Below are positions 10,282-18,445 of a DNA stretch of 64,000 nucleotides, piece by piece. Under the pieces are notes generated by a model. That model ran no database searches. It was not told the origin of the DNA and was given only the letters and a program-made list of their open reading frames with translations. This stretch comes from Deltaproteobacteria bacterium (lineage in GTDB: Bacteria; Myxococcota_A; Polyangia; GCA-2747355; JADLHG01). The stretch is taken from contig JADLHG010000042.1 of NCBI GenBank assembly GCA_020848905.1, positions 434,001 through 498,000 of the forward strand. The letters are read 5' to 3'. The position numbers and the translations under genes are program-made. The first letter of the stretch is position 1, and each line of letters starts with the position of its first letter.

Positions 10282-11952
10282 CTACTCCGTCGCTTCATCG
10301 TGTTCGTGAACGCGCCTCGGCCGGCTCGACCGCGTCTCCGGCTCGGGCCCGTGATCCGATCCATCGTCGCTCGCCGCCGGACGGGGCCGCACCGGTCGGC
10401 GACCTCCTCGCACGCGCTTCGCCCCCCCGCCAGCTCCGAGCTTCTCCCCGGCCCGCGTACTCGGACGCGCGGGCGAGAGGGCCACGGTGAGCTTACGGTC
10501 CTCGCCCGCCACGACCCGCACCTCCCGGTCGGCGTAGCCACCGCGTCGCAGGACGAGCGTAACACGCGATCCGCGCTCGATCTCGACCACCTCGGGCGTC
10601 TGCCCCACGGTGCGCCCGTCGCGCACGATCACCGCGCCCGACGGCTCCGACGCGACGAGCACGCGCACCCGTACCCCAACGGCCGGCGCGGGGCCATTCG
10701 CCGCCTTCGGCGTCGCCCCCTCTGCGGCGTCGTCGCTCGCGACAAACGCCGCGGAGCGAGCCGGCGCCGCGACCGAGGCGGGCCCGCGCCCGCGAGCGAA
10801 CCAGATCCCTAGCCCGACGGCGAGCGCGAGCGTCGCGCCGCCGGCGACCACTGCCGCCCCTCGTCGCCCTCTCGCGACGGGCGGCCGCGGCAAGAGCTCT
10901 CCCGCCGTCGGCGTGCTGGCCGGCTGCACGCCCGCGCTCGTCGGCGAGAGCGGCGGCCGGATGCGGGAGACCCGCAGGTAGCTGTGAGCGGGTGCGGCGC
11001 CGAAGAGCTCCGCCCGCACCGCCGTCAGCGCAGCGACCATCGACTTCATGTCCTCGTAGCGCTCGCCGGGGTCCTTCGCGAGGGCTTTGAGCACGAGCGC
11101 CTCGAGAGGGGCCGCCACGCCTCCCGGACAGCGGAGCGACGGCCGCTCGGGAGCCGCGGTCACGTGCTGCGTGAGGATCACCATGAACGAGTCGCCCACG
11201 AACGGCACGCTCCCGGTGAGCATCTCGTAGAGCATCACCCCCAGGCTGTAGATGTCCGCCCGATGGTCCACCGGCCGGCCGAGCGCCTGTTCCGGCGCCA
11301 TGTAGTTCGGCGTGCCGAAAATGACCCCCGTTCGCGTCAGCGCCCCCTCCTCTCGCCCTTCCGCCGCGCTCACCTTGGCGACCCCGAAGTCCAGGATCTT
11401 CACCTGAGCGCTCCCCTCGAGCAGAAAGACGTTCGCCGCCTTCATGTCGCGATGCACGATCCCTTTGGCATGCGCAGCGGCGAGACCGTGGGCGACCTGG
11501 ATGGCGATGTCCACCGCGGCGAGCGCGTCGAGGGGCCCGCGAGCGACGAGCTCACTCAGCGGCTGCCCCTCGAGGTACTCCATCGTCAGGTACACCTGCC
11601 CATCGGGGAGGCGTCCGAAGTCGTCCATGGCCACGATGTTCGGATGTCCGATGGTCGAGGCCGCGCGCGCCTCCCGCTGGAAGCGCATCACCGCCTCGGG
11701 CGAGGCCGTGATCTCGGGGCGCAGGAGCTTGAGCGCGACCCGCTTGTCGATTACCAGATGGCGCGCCTCGTAGACGGTCCCCATCCCCCCCTCCCCGAGG
11801 CGTCCGACGATGCGAAAGCGATCCGCGACCACGCGCCCGACGAGCGCATCCTCCCCCCCTGCCGCGTCCCCTCCGGCCACGAGGCGCGTCCCGTCCGTCG
11901 GACAGAACTGTCCGTGGGGGTAGACGCCTTCGCAGGTCGGACAGGTACCCAT
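10282..11952 (-). CDS. Membrane Ser/Thr kinase with N-terminal zinc ribbon and PEGA domain
   Basis: The 556-residue protein begins MGTCPTCEGVYPHGQFCPTD, a zinc-ribbon-like motif frequent in myxobacterial kinases. The kinase domain (about 38-300) is complete: GEGGMGTVY, VALK, HRDMKAAN near 167, DFG in ILDFGVAK, and YMAPEQ. One membrane helix lies near 370-390 (VVAGGATLALAVGLGIWFA). A PEGA domain (ASEPSGAVIVRDGRTVGQTP) sits outside the cytoplasm, before a basic tail. I chose the ATG at 11952 because AAGGTG lies just upstream; a longer frame begins 57 bases earlier without support. It is cotranscribed with the TPR protein. The PEGA domain probably senses or binds envelope structures; the substrate is unknown. 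Confidence 0.92.
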   Translation of the reverse strand: MGTCPTCEGVYPHGQFCPTDGTRLVAGGDAAGGEDALVGRVVADRFRIVGRLGEGGMGTVYEARHLVIDKRVALKLLRPEITASPEAVMRFQREARAASTIGHPNIVAMDDFGRLPDGQVYLTMEYLEGQPLSELVARGPLDALAAVDIAIQVAHGLAAAHAKGIVHRDMKAANVFLLEGSAQVKILDFGVAKVSAAEGREEGALTRTGVIFGTPNYMAPEQALGRPVDHRADIYSLGVMLYEMLTGSVPFVGDSFMVILTQHVTAAPERPSLRCPGGVAAPLEALVLKALAKDPGERYEDMKSMVAALTAVRAELFGAAPAHSYLRVSRIRPPLSPTSAGVQPASTPTAGELLPRPPVARGRRGAAVVAGGATLALAVGLGIWFARGRGPASVAAPARSAAFVASDDAAEGATPKAANGPAPAVGVRVRVLVASEPSGAVIVRDGRTVGQTPEVVEIERGSRVTLVLRRGGYADREVRVVAGEDRKLTVALSPARPSTRAGEKLGAGGGAKRVRGGRRPVRPRPAASDDGSDHGPEPETRSSRPRRVHEHDEATE

Positions 11953-12044
11953 CGCACCTTCGCTCGCATGGCGGGAGCGCCGGCCCGAAGCCGCGCTTCC
12001 CGTCCCCACAGGGAATGTAGCAGGTGGCAGCTGGCGCCGTCGCG

Positions 12045-12074
12045 TTGACAGCCGAGGCGGAGTGGGCCGATAGT
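12045..12074 (+). promoter_or_regulatory. Candidate sigma70 promoter, near-leaderless amrB
   Basis: A perfect TTGACA (12045-12050), an 18-base spacer and GATAGT (12069-12074, four of six consensus) lie nine bases before the ATG at 12084. The 5' leader would be only a few bases. The -35 is set in GCGTTGACAGCC, repeated almost exactly at 24299. Confidence 0.5.
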
Positions 12075-12083
12075 AGGCCTCTC

Positions 12084-12935
12084 ATGGGCACTCGAGAGGC
12101 CGACCTCGCGGGAACGTGGTACCCGGACACCGCGGAGGCCTGCGACCGGATGATCTCCGAGCTCCGGGGCGACGAGCCCCTCCCGACCGTCGAACCGGGT
12201 CTTCGCGGCGGCATCGTCCCGCACGCGGGCTGGGTCTTCTCGGGACGGGTCGCCCTCCGGGTCCTCGAGACGCTCGCGCTCTCCGCACCGGAGACGGAGA
12301 CGGTGCTCCTCTTCGCCGGACACCTCGCCCCGACGTCGCCGGTGAGCGTGATGGTCGAAGGGGAGGTGTGGACCCCGTACGGCCCCATCGCGACCGACGA
12401 GGAGCTCGCGCACGCGCTACTTCAGCGCTGCCACGCCCGCGCCGAGACCGGCGAGACGCACACGCAGGACAACTCGGCCGAGGTGCAGTTCCCCCTCCTC
12501 AAGCGGCTCTGGCCCGCAGCCCGCATCGTGGTCGTCGGGGCCCCTCCGCGTGTGGACAGCCTCGAGCTGGCCCAGGTGGCCGCGGAGCTCGCCCTCGACC
12601 GCGGGCGACGCATCCTGGCCGTCGGCTCCACCGACCTCACGCACTACGGTCCCAACTACGGCTTCACGCCACGCGGGCGTGGCGCCGCGGCGCTCTCCTG
12701 GGTCCGCGACGAAAACGATCCCCGCTTCCTCGCCCAAGCGGAGCGACTCGACCCACAAGCGATGATCGTGGAGGCCCTCTCGCGCCGCAACGCCTGCTGC
12801 CCGGGCGCCGCCGCGGCGGCCGTCCACTGCGCGCACCGCCTGGGCTCCACGCGGGCGACCCTTCTCGCCTACGCCACCAGCGCGGACGTGCGCCCCGACG
12901 ACAGCTTCGTGGGGTACGGGGGCGTGGTGTTCTGA
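12084..12935 (+). CDS. amrB: MEMO1-family protein (AmmeMemoRadiSam system protein B type)
   Basis: The 283-residue protein matches the MEMO family: LAGTWYP near the N-terminus, GGIVPHAGWVFSGRVA, LLFAGHLAPTSPVSV, a THTQDNSAEVQFP motif, GSTDLTHYGPNYG and a late CPGAAAAAVHCAH. The conserved His and Cys residues form the metal or active-site pocket in this fold, which is related to extradiol dioxygenases. In many genomes it pairs with an AMMECR1 protein and a radical SAM enzyme; neither is next to it here, so the reaction is uncertain. The ATG at 12084 fits the family start; a longer frame upstream crosses the promoter. glgA follows after ten bases and may be cotranscribed. Confidence 0.88.
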   Translation: MGTREADLAGTWYPDTAEACDRMISELRGDEPLPTVEPGLRGGIVPHAGWVFSGRVALRVLETLALSAPETETVLLFAGHLAPTSPVSVMVEGEVWTPYGPIATDEELAHALLQRCHARAETGETHTQDNSAEVQFPLLKRLWPAARIVVVGAPPRVDSLELAQVAAELALDRGRRILAVGSTDLTHYGPNYGFTPRGRGAAALSWVRDENDPRFLAQAERLDPQAMIVEALSRRNACCPGAAAAAVHCAHRLGSTRATLLAYATSADVRPDDSFVGYGGVVF

Positions 12936-12945
12936 ACGCGTGACG

Positions 12946-14409
12946 ATGGCTGAGCCCCTTCGCGTCTTGCTCGTCGCCTCGGAAGCGACCCCCTTCGCCA
13001 AGACCGGCGGGCTGGGAGACATGGTCGGGGCTCTCGCGCCGGCCCTGCGGCAGCGCGGCCTGGACGTCCGCCTCCTCCTGCCGCGCTACGGCTGGATCCG
13101 CCGCGACGGGCTCTCGCAGCACCCGCGCCCGCTGTCGGTCCCCGCCGGGGGGAGCGAACGCTGGTCGGCTCTCCTGCAGGGCCAGCTCGCCGGCGTCCCG
13201 GTCTACTTCCTCGAGCACAACGTGGCCTTCGATCGGTCGGGGGTCTACGGCCCCCCCGGGGGCGCGTACGAGGACAACTGCTTCCGCTTCGCGCTGCTCA
13301 GCCGGGGCGCGCTGCAGCTCTGCGCGCACCTCAACTGGTGGCCGCAGGTCTTCCACGCGCACGACTGGCCCACAGCGCTCGTGCCGGTCTTCCTCAACAC
13401 CGTCGGACGCGGCACGCCAACCGGGGCCGCGGCGAGCGTGCTGACGATCCACAACCTGGCCCACCAGGGCTGGTTCGATCGCAGTCGCTTCGCCGAAACG
13501 GGGCTAGAGGTCGGCTTCCACCAGCACCTTGGCCTGGAAGGCAACGACGGCATCAACCTGCTGAAGGGGGGCATCTACCACAGCACGGTGATCAGCACCG
13601 TCTCGCCGACCTACGCCCAGGAGATCCAGACACCGAGCTACGGCGAGGGGCTCGACGCCCTGCTGCGCAGCCGGCAGAGCGATCTCTTCGGCGTCCTCAA
13701 CGGTATCGATGAGGAGGTCTGGAACCCCGCTACGGACCCGCACCTCCCCCACCGCTACGGCGCCGAGGACCTGGCCGGCAAGCGCGCGTGCAAGGCGGCC
13801 CTGCAGCAGGAGGCGGGGCTGCCGCAGCGCCCCGAAGTGCCGCTCCTCGGACTGGTGAGCCGCCTCGCCGCGCAGAAAGGGATCGATCTGCTCCTCGCGG
13901 GGATCGATCGCCTGCTGGAGCTGGACCTGCAGCTCGTGGTGCTCGGAACGGGAGACCCCTCGGCGGAGCAGCTCCTCGCCCAGCTCTCGGCGCGCCGCCG
14001 CGGTCGCGTGCACGCCTGGATCGGCTTCGACGAGCGGCTGGCGCACCTCATCGAAGCCGGTAGCGACTTCTTCCTCATGCCCTCGCGCTGGGAGCCGTGC
14101 GGTCTGAACCAGATGTACAGCCACCGCTACGGCACGGTCCCCATCGTGCGCGCCACCGGCGGACTGGAGGACACGGTCCAGAACTTCGACCCCGCCACGG
14201 GTGAGGGCACGGGCTTCAAGTTCCGCGACGCGACCCCCGAGGCGCTGCTCGGGGCGATCCAGGCCGCACTACGCGTCTACCGCGAGGACCGGCTGGGTAT
14301 GGCCACGCTCGTCCGCCGCGTGATGGCCGAGCGCCACGGGTGGGATCGGGCGGCCGCCGCCTACGAGTACCTCTACCGACTGGCCCTCGTGCGCAAGCAC
14401 CGGGGGTAG
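12946..14409 (+). CDS. glgA: Glycogen synthase
   Basis: GlgA transfers glucose from ADP-glucose to the growing alpha-1,4-glucan. The 487-residue protein carries the ADP-glucose loop KTGGLGDM at about residues 19-26, FHAHDWPTALVP, LTIHNLAHQG, then in the C-terminal GT-B half SRLAAQKGIDLL and MPSRWEPCGLNQMY followed by GTVPIVRATGGLEDTV. Length is typical of bacterial GlgA (GT5). The ATG at 12946 gives the usual N-terminus; a GTG six bases earlier is also in frame. No other glycogen gene is in the window, so regulation with branching or phosphorylase enzymes cannot be judged. Confidence 0.96.
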   Translation: MAEPLRVLLVASEATPFAKTGGLGDMVGALAPALRQRGLDVRLLLPRYGWIRRDGLSQHPRPLSVPAGGSERWSALLQGQLAGVPVYFLEHNVAFDRSGVYGPPGGAYEDNCFRFALLSRGALQLCAHLNWWPQVFHAHDWPTALVPVFLNTVGRGTPTGAAASVLTIHNLAHQGWFDRSRFAETGLEVGFHQHLGLEGNDGINLLKGGIYHSTVISTVSPTYAQEIQTPSYGEGLDALLRSRQSDLFGVLNGIDEEVWNPATDPHLPHRYGAEDLAGKRACKAALQQEAGLPQRPEVPLLGLVSRLAAQKGIDLLLAGIDRLLELDLQLVVLGTGDPSAEQLLAQLSARRRGRVHAWIGFDERLAHLIEAGSDFFLMPSRWEPCGLNQMYSHRYGTVPIVRATGGLEDTVQNFDPATGEGTGFKFRDATPEALLGAIQAALRVYREDRLGMATLVRRVMAERHGWDRAAAAYEYLYRLALVRKHRG

Positions 14410-14452
14410 GCCGAGATCACGACAGCTCGCGCCCGTCGCGCCGCTGCGTCTC

Positions 14453-15316
14453 CTAGATGAAGCGCCGGGCCGCGGAGTCGTACCGCCGCGTCACGACCCG
14501 CCGCAGGGTCCGCCCCTCGATCTCGTAGAGGTTGTAGGCTGCCCGACGTTCGGGCGCGTGCGGCGGCAGCCACGTCGCGGAGGTCACCCCGATGACCGGA
14601 ATCGGCGCGCCGAGCCCCTCGAGCTCGTCGTGGCAGGCGCGGTGGAGGTGGCCGTGCACCACCAACTCGGCCCCCGTCCGGCGTAGGAGGCCGAGGAACT
14701 CCTCCGAGTCGGTGAGCCGCTTGAAGTGATGCTTGGCCGCGACCCGCGGCGGGTGATGCAGCGCGACCAACCGGAACTTGTCGCGCACCTCCGGGTGCAG
14801 GAGCAACGTCTCCGCCTGCTTGAGCTGTGCCTCGCCGAGACTCCCCACCGCCAGGAACGGCGCCGACGGACGCGCGGTGCTGAGCGCCACGAGCGCCACG
14901 TCGCCGCGCATCCGCACGAAGGGAAACCCCTCGCTCCCGACCAGGTCGCCTTTCACGAAAGGCGCAAGGATGCGCGAGAAGTCGTCGCGCAAGCTCGCGA
15001 GGTAGGTGTAGCAGTCGTGGTTCCCGGGCACGACGGTCACCTCGGAGGCCGGCAGCGAGAGTTCGCGGAGGAGCTCGCGCGCCGTCTCGAACTCCGATGC
15101 GAAGGAGAGGTTCGTGAGGTCCCCGCTCACCACCACGTGGTCCGGCCCGACGTCGTTGAGGTCTTTCACCAAGAGGTGCGCCACCTCCATCGAGTGCTCG
15201 CGCGCGCGCCGCAGCAGCAGGTTCGCCCCGCCGAGCGCTCGCTTCCCCAGGAAGGCGAGCGGGCTCACACCACGAAAGGAACGCAGGTGGAGGTCAGAGC
15301 AGTGGGCTACGAGCAC
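14453..15316 (-). CDS. Calcineurin-like metallophosphoesterase
   Basis: This 287-residue protein has the metallophosphoesterase motif series in order: CSDLHL near residue 7, VVVSGDLTN near 60, VPGNHDCY near 97, ALHHPP near 185 and HGHLHR near 217, giving the two-metal site. It begins at a GTG seven bases downstream of the transaminase fusion, so the two form an operon. Substrates of this superfamily include cyclic nucleotides, UDP-sugars and phosphoesters; its pairing with a phosphonate-type fusion enzyme suggests a role in lipid or headgroup phosphoester turnover, which is inference. No signal peptide is seen. Confidence 0.87.
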   Translation of the reverse strand: MLVAHCSDLHLRSFRGVSPLAFLGKRALGGANLLLRRAREHSMEVAHLLVKDLNDVGPDHVVVSGDLTNLSFASEFETARELLRELSLPASEVTVVPGNHDCYTYLASLRDDFSRILAPFVKGDLVGSEGFPFVRMRGDVALVALSTARPSAPFLAVGSLGEAQLKQAETLLLHPEVRDKFRLVALHHPPRVAAKHHFKRLTDSEEFLGLLRRTGAELVVHGHLHRACHDELEGLGAPIPVIGVTSATWLPPHAPERRAAYNLYEIEGRTLRRVVTRRYDSAARRFI

Positions 15317-15323
15317 GACCCCC

Positions 15324-17255
15324 TCAGGCGGTCTGGAGCGCGTAGAGCCGCGCCGGCTTGCCAGCGCCGGCCTTGTGCAGGACGCGCTCGAGGGCCTCGA
15401 GGAAGCCGCGCACCATCTCCTCGCTGAGCTCGCCCATGTTCGCGACCTGGAAGTAGCGTTCTTCCAGGTGCGCCTTGCACTGGTAGACGATGTACCCTTC
15501 GGCCTTCAGCGCGGCGTAGAGCTCGGCGAAGGTCATCCCCTCAGGCACCCGGACCGTGCAGACGGTGTGGGACTCGTGCCCCGTGTCCGTGAGCGGCTCG
15601 AGGCCCAGCCGCCGCAGGGCGAGGCGCATCTTGCGGTTGAGTGCGCGGTAGTGCCTCACGCGCCCCGACGCCCCATCGCGCAGGAGCTCGTCGAGCGCCG
15701 CGCTAAGGGCGAAGATATTCGACACCGCCGGCGTGAACGGTATCTGCCCCGCGCGATACCGCCGCAGGTCCAGGTAGTACGAACGCGCGGGCAGTTCTTC
15801 CACGCGCTTCCAGACTCGCTCGTGCACGCACACGAACGAACACCCGCTGACCGCGTGGAGGCACTTGTTCGGGCTCGAGATGAGGACGTCGATCTTGTCG
15901 CGCCGGACGTCCAGATCTTCGCCGCCGAGGCTCGACACCGCGTCGACGAAGAAGACTCGGTCCCGTTGACGGCAGAGGCGGCCGACCTCCGCCACCGGGT
16001 TGAGCAGGCCCACTGAGGTCTCGTGGTGGCACATGATCACCCCCGTGATCCCGGCGTCCTCGTCGAGAGCGCGCGCGACGGCAGCGGGATCCACCTCCGC
16101 CCCCCACGCCCCCTTCAGGTGCCGCACGGCGAGGTCGTGCACCGCCGCGATCTCGGCGAAGCGCTCCCCGAAGGCCCCGTTGCTCACGATGAGCAGCTTT
16201 CCTTCGCGGGGGACGAAGCTCAGCAGCGCAGCCTCCATCGCCGCCGTTCCGGACCCTCCGAGGATCATGACCTCGTGCTCCGACCCGCCGCGGCAGACGC
16301 GCCGGAGCTTGCGTTGCACGCGCCGGAGCGCGAGGGCGAAGTCGGCGTCGCGGTGGCAGACGTCCTGGTGCACGAGGGCGCTCTTGACCCTCGGCGAGGT
16401 GAGCACCGGCCCGGGGTTCAGCAGCACGAAGTGGCGGGCCCTCTTCTCGGACAGCAGGCCCTCGATGTACCCGAGGGTACGCTCCGCCGAGGTCGCACCG
16501 ACCGTCCCCACCTGGCGCGGCGCCCCGTCGCCCGCGAGCTCCTCTCCGTAGGCCCGCACGAGCCACTCGGCGTGGCTCAGGGTCTCCGGCGAGTCCACGA
16601 CCTGCCACTGCGCTCCGGAAGAGGCCTCGCCCCGGAGCCGTCCCGCGGCGGCAGCCTGACGGAGCGTGGCCACGAAGCTCTCCGCCTGGCCGCGCGCGAT
16701 CCGCTCCACCAGGCGCTCGGTCACGATCGCCACCTCGGCCATCAGCGCGTCGTACTGCGTCAGGTCGGGACCGATCCGCACCACCCGGTCCCCCTCCGCG
16801 CACACCTTCAGCGCCCGGGAGGGGTCGAAGACCCGGCCGACCGCTCCATCGAGGAGCAGCACGGCGTCGTCCCTCCCGTCGTCCAGATCGAGCAGGGGGG
16901 AGAGCAGCTCCGGCCCATGCAGGAGCGTGAGGGGCAGGAGCAGCGCCGGCCCCAGAGCGAACGCCCCCGACTCGAGGAGCTGTCGCGCCTGCCGACGCGG
17001 CTCCGCGGCGTCCTCCAGCCAGCGCACCGTGAGCGCCGAATCGCTGCTCGGCGCGAGGCTCTCCTCCGCCCTCCGCGGATCGCCCCCCGGCCCTCCACCT
17101 ATGATGAAGACCGATTGCACCCCCTGCTGCTCGAGCGACAGCAGACACCGTCGCGCGAGGGGGATCCCCGCAACCGGGGTCCAGGGGTCGAACGCCTGGT
17201 AGCGGCACTCGGCACGGTCGGGCCCAACAGCCCAGAGAATGGCATGGCGGATCAT
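15324..17255 (-). CDS. Fusion: nucleotidyltransferase-like domain + 2-aminoethylphosphonate transaminase-like enzyme
   Basis: The 643-residue protein starts at the ATG at 17255; a longer frame would cross its own promoter. Residues 1-245 resemble a sugar/alcohol-phosphate nucleotidyltransferase (PVAGIPLARRCLLSLEQQGV, GRVFDPSRALKV, RIGPDLTQYDALMAEVAIVT), but the usual GxGxR...PK signature is replaced by GPDRAECRYQAFDPWTPVAG. Residues about 280-643 are a class V aminotransferase: LLNPGPVLTSPRVK, GGSGTAAMEA, FVDAVSSLGGEDLD and SSPNKCLHAVSG with the PLP lysine, most like 2-aminoethylphosphonate:pyruvate transaminase. Similar fusions (PntC type) make CMP-aminoethylphosphonate for phosphonolipids. 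The first domain may have lost catalysis, and no PEP mutase is in view, so the pathway is uncertain. Confidence 0.8.
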   Translation of the reverse strand: MIRHAILWAVGPDRAECRYQAFDPWTPVAGIPLARRCLLSLEQQGVQSVFIIGGGPGGDPRRAEESLAPSSDSALTVRWLEDAAEPRRQARQLLESGAFALGPALLLPLTLLHGPELLSPLLDLDDGRDDAVLLLDGAVGRVFDPSRALKVCAEGDRVVRIGPDLTQYDALMAEVAIVTERLVERIARGQAESFVATLRQAAAAGRLRGEASSGAQWQVVDSPETLSHAEWLVRAYGEELAGDGAPRQVGTVGATSAERTLGYIEGLLSEKRARHFVLLNPGPVLTSPRVKSALVHQDVCHRDADFALALRRVQRKLRRVCRGGSEHEVMILGGSGTAAMEAALLSFVPREGKLLIVSNGAFGERFAEIAAVHDLAVRHLKGAWGAEVDPAAVARALDEDAGITGVIMCHHETSVGLLNPVAEVGRLCRQRDRVFFVDAVSSLGGEDLDVRRDKIDVLISSPNKCLHAVSGCSFVCVHERVWKRVEELPARSYYLDLRRYRAGQIPFTPAVSNIFALSAALDELLRDGASGRVRHYRALNRKMRLALRRLGLEPLTDTGHESHTVCTVRVPEGMTFAELYAALKAEGYIVYQCKAHLEERYFQVANMGELSEEMVRGFLEALERVLHKAGAGKPARLYALQTA

Positions 17256-17297
17256 GGCGCCCTTTCCGTCGAGCAGCGCGAAGCTCAGAGGTCGGCT

Positions 17298-17326
17298 AGT
17301 AAATGTCCGACGGGGGAGCCTGTCAA
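17298..17326 (-). promoter_or_regulatory. Sigma70 promoter for transaminase-phosphoesterase operon
   Basis: On the minus strand a perfect TTGACA (17326-17321), 17-base spacer and TTTACT (17303-17298, four of six) lie about 42 bases before the ATG at 17255. The -35 is one arm of a nine-base inverted repeat shared with the divergent gene. Confidence 0.6.
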
Positions 17327-17352
17327 CCCCATCGCGCATTTCCGTTGACAGG
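17319..17352. repeat. Inverted repeat CCTGTCAAC / GTTGACAGG between divergent genes
   Basis: CCTGTCAAC (17319-17327) and GTTGACAGG (17344-17352) are perfect nine-base inverted copies separated by 16 bases. Each arm contains a consensus -35 hexamer, one facing the minus-strand transaminase operon and the other the plus-strand PAP2 gene. A -10 for the plus direction is not obvious near 17368-17373. The symmetry could be chance sharing of -35 boxes or an operator for a dimeric regulator. Confidence 0.6.
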
Positions 17353-17389
17353 GCCGCGCTCCTCGGGTCCAAGCTGCCCGCGCGGATCG

Positions 17390-18430
17390 ATGTCTGACCT
17401 CGCGCTCAAAGCCACTCCCTCCGCCACGCCGGGCCGGCCGCGCCTCTGGCGCCGCCTCGCCGCCCGCGTGCAGCCTCAATACCTGCTCCTCTTGCTCTTC
17501 GGCGGCTTGCTCGCGCTCCTGCACGCCTTCGCCCCGCAGCGACTCTCCTTCAACATCATGTCCGTGCGCTACGCGCTGTGGATGATGCTCTCCTTCGCGG
17601 CCGCGGCCCTCGTCGTCGAGCTCTTCCACGCCACGCGCGGCCGTCCCCGCACCGTGCGCGAGGCGCTCGCCCGCTCTGCGGCCATGCTGCGAGACTGGTT
17701 CCCCTTCGTGCTCTGCCTCTGGGTCTACGAGAACCTCCACGACCTGACGCACTGGCTGCGTCCGGACACCGTGGACGAGGCGCTGGCCCGTGCCGACGGC
17801 TGGCTCTTCGGGGCGCAGCCCACGTTATGGCTCGAGCAGTGGGCCCACCCCCTCCTGACCGACTGGATGGCCCTCGCTTACCTCACCTACTTCGTCTTTC
17901 CGCCGCTCCTCGCCGGCTGGCTCTACTTCGCCGGACACACCGGCGCCTTTCGAGAGCTGCAGCTCGGCCTGCTCGTCGCCTTCTATGGAGGCTTCATCGG
18001 CTACATCCTGGTTCCCGCCGTGGGGCCGCAGCTCATCCTCGCGGGGCAGTACCGGGGGCCACTCACCGGTCGGTACGTCTACTGGGGCGCCAAGGTGCTC
18101 GTCACCACCTTGCAGACCTTTCCAAGGGATTGCTTTCCCAGCCTGCACACGGCCATCTCCACAGTGACCCTGCTCTTCCTGCTCCGCCACCGCCGCAGCG
18201 TGCCACTGCGTCCCGTCGTCCTGCCCGCGGTCACGCTCCTCACGGTCAGCCTCTGGGTCTCGACGGTCTACCTCCGTTATCACTGGTTCGTAGACGTCCT
18301 GGCGGGCTTCGCGCTGGCGCTCCTCGCCACGCTCTCCGGGATCGCCTTCGAGCGAAGGTGGCCGAGGCCCGCGCCGGCCCGATGCGTTGACGCACCCCGA
18401 CATGCCGGTATAATGCCGCCTCACTGCTAG
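17390..18430 (+). CDS. PAP2-superfamily membrane phosphotransferase/phosphatase (AUR1/inositolphosphotransferase-like)
   Basis: The 346-residue integral membrane protein has about six hydrophobic helices, starting with YLLLLLFGGLLALLHAF. The active-site motifs are on the later helices: GPQLILAGQYRGPL, CFPSLHTAIST (the PSxH phosphatase motif) and YLRYHWFVDVLAGF with the R...H...D triad. The CFPSLHTA form is typical of the PAP2_3 branch that includes inositol-phosphorylceramide synthases. It likely moves or removes a phosphoalcohol headgroup on a lipid. It diverges from the transaminase fusion over a shared inverted repeat, which hints at a joint role in headgroup metabolism. The ATG at 17390 starts just before the first helix. 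Confidence 0.82.
   Translation: MSDLALKATPSATPGRPRLWRRLAARVQPQYLLLLLFGGLLALLHAFAPQRLSFNIMSVRYALWMMLSFAAAALVVELFHATRGRPRTVREALARSAAMLRDWFPFVLCLWVYENLHDLTHWLRPDTVDEALARADGWLFGAQPTLWLEQWAHPLLTDWMALAYLTYFVFPPLLAGWLYFAGHTGAFRELQLGLLVAFYGGFIGYILVPAVGPQLILAGQYRGPLTGRYVYWGAKVLVTTLQTFPRDCFPSLHTAISTVTLLFLLRHRRSVPLRPVVLPAVTLLTVSLWVSTVYLRYHWFVDVLAGFALALLATLSGIAFERRWPRPAPARCVDAPRHAGIMPPHC
18387..18414 (+). promoter_or_regulatory. Strong sigma70 promoter for aspS-glpD
   Basis: TTGACG (18387-18392), a 16-base spacer and a perfect TATAAT (18409-18414) lie 32 bases before the aspS start. It overlaps the last codons of the PAP2 gene, so aspS has its own promoter despite the 15-base gap. Confidence 0.75.
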
Positions 18431-18445
18431 CGGAGCCGGAACACG

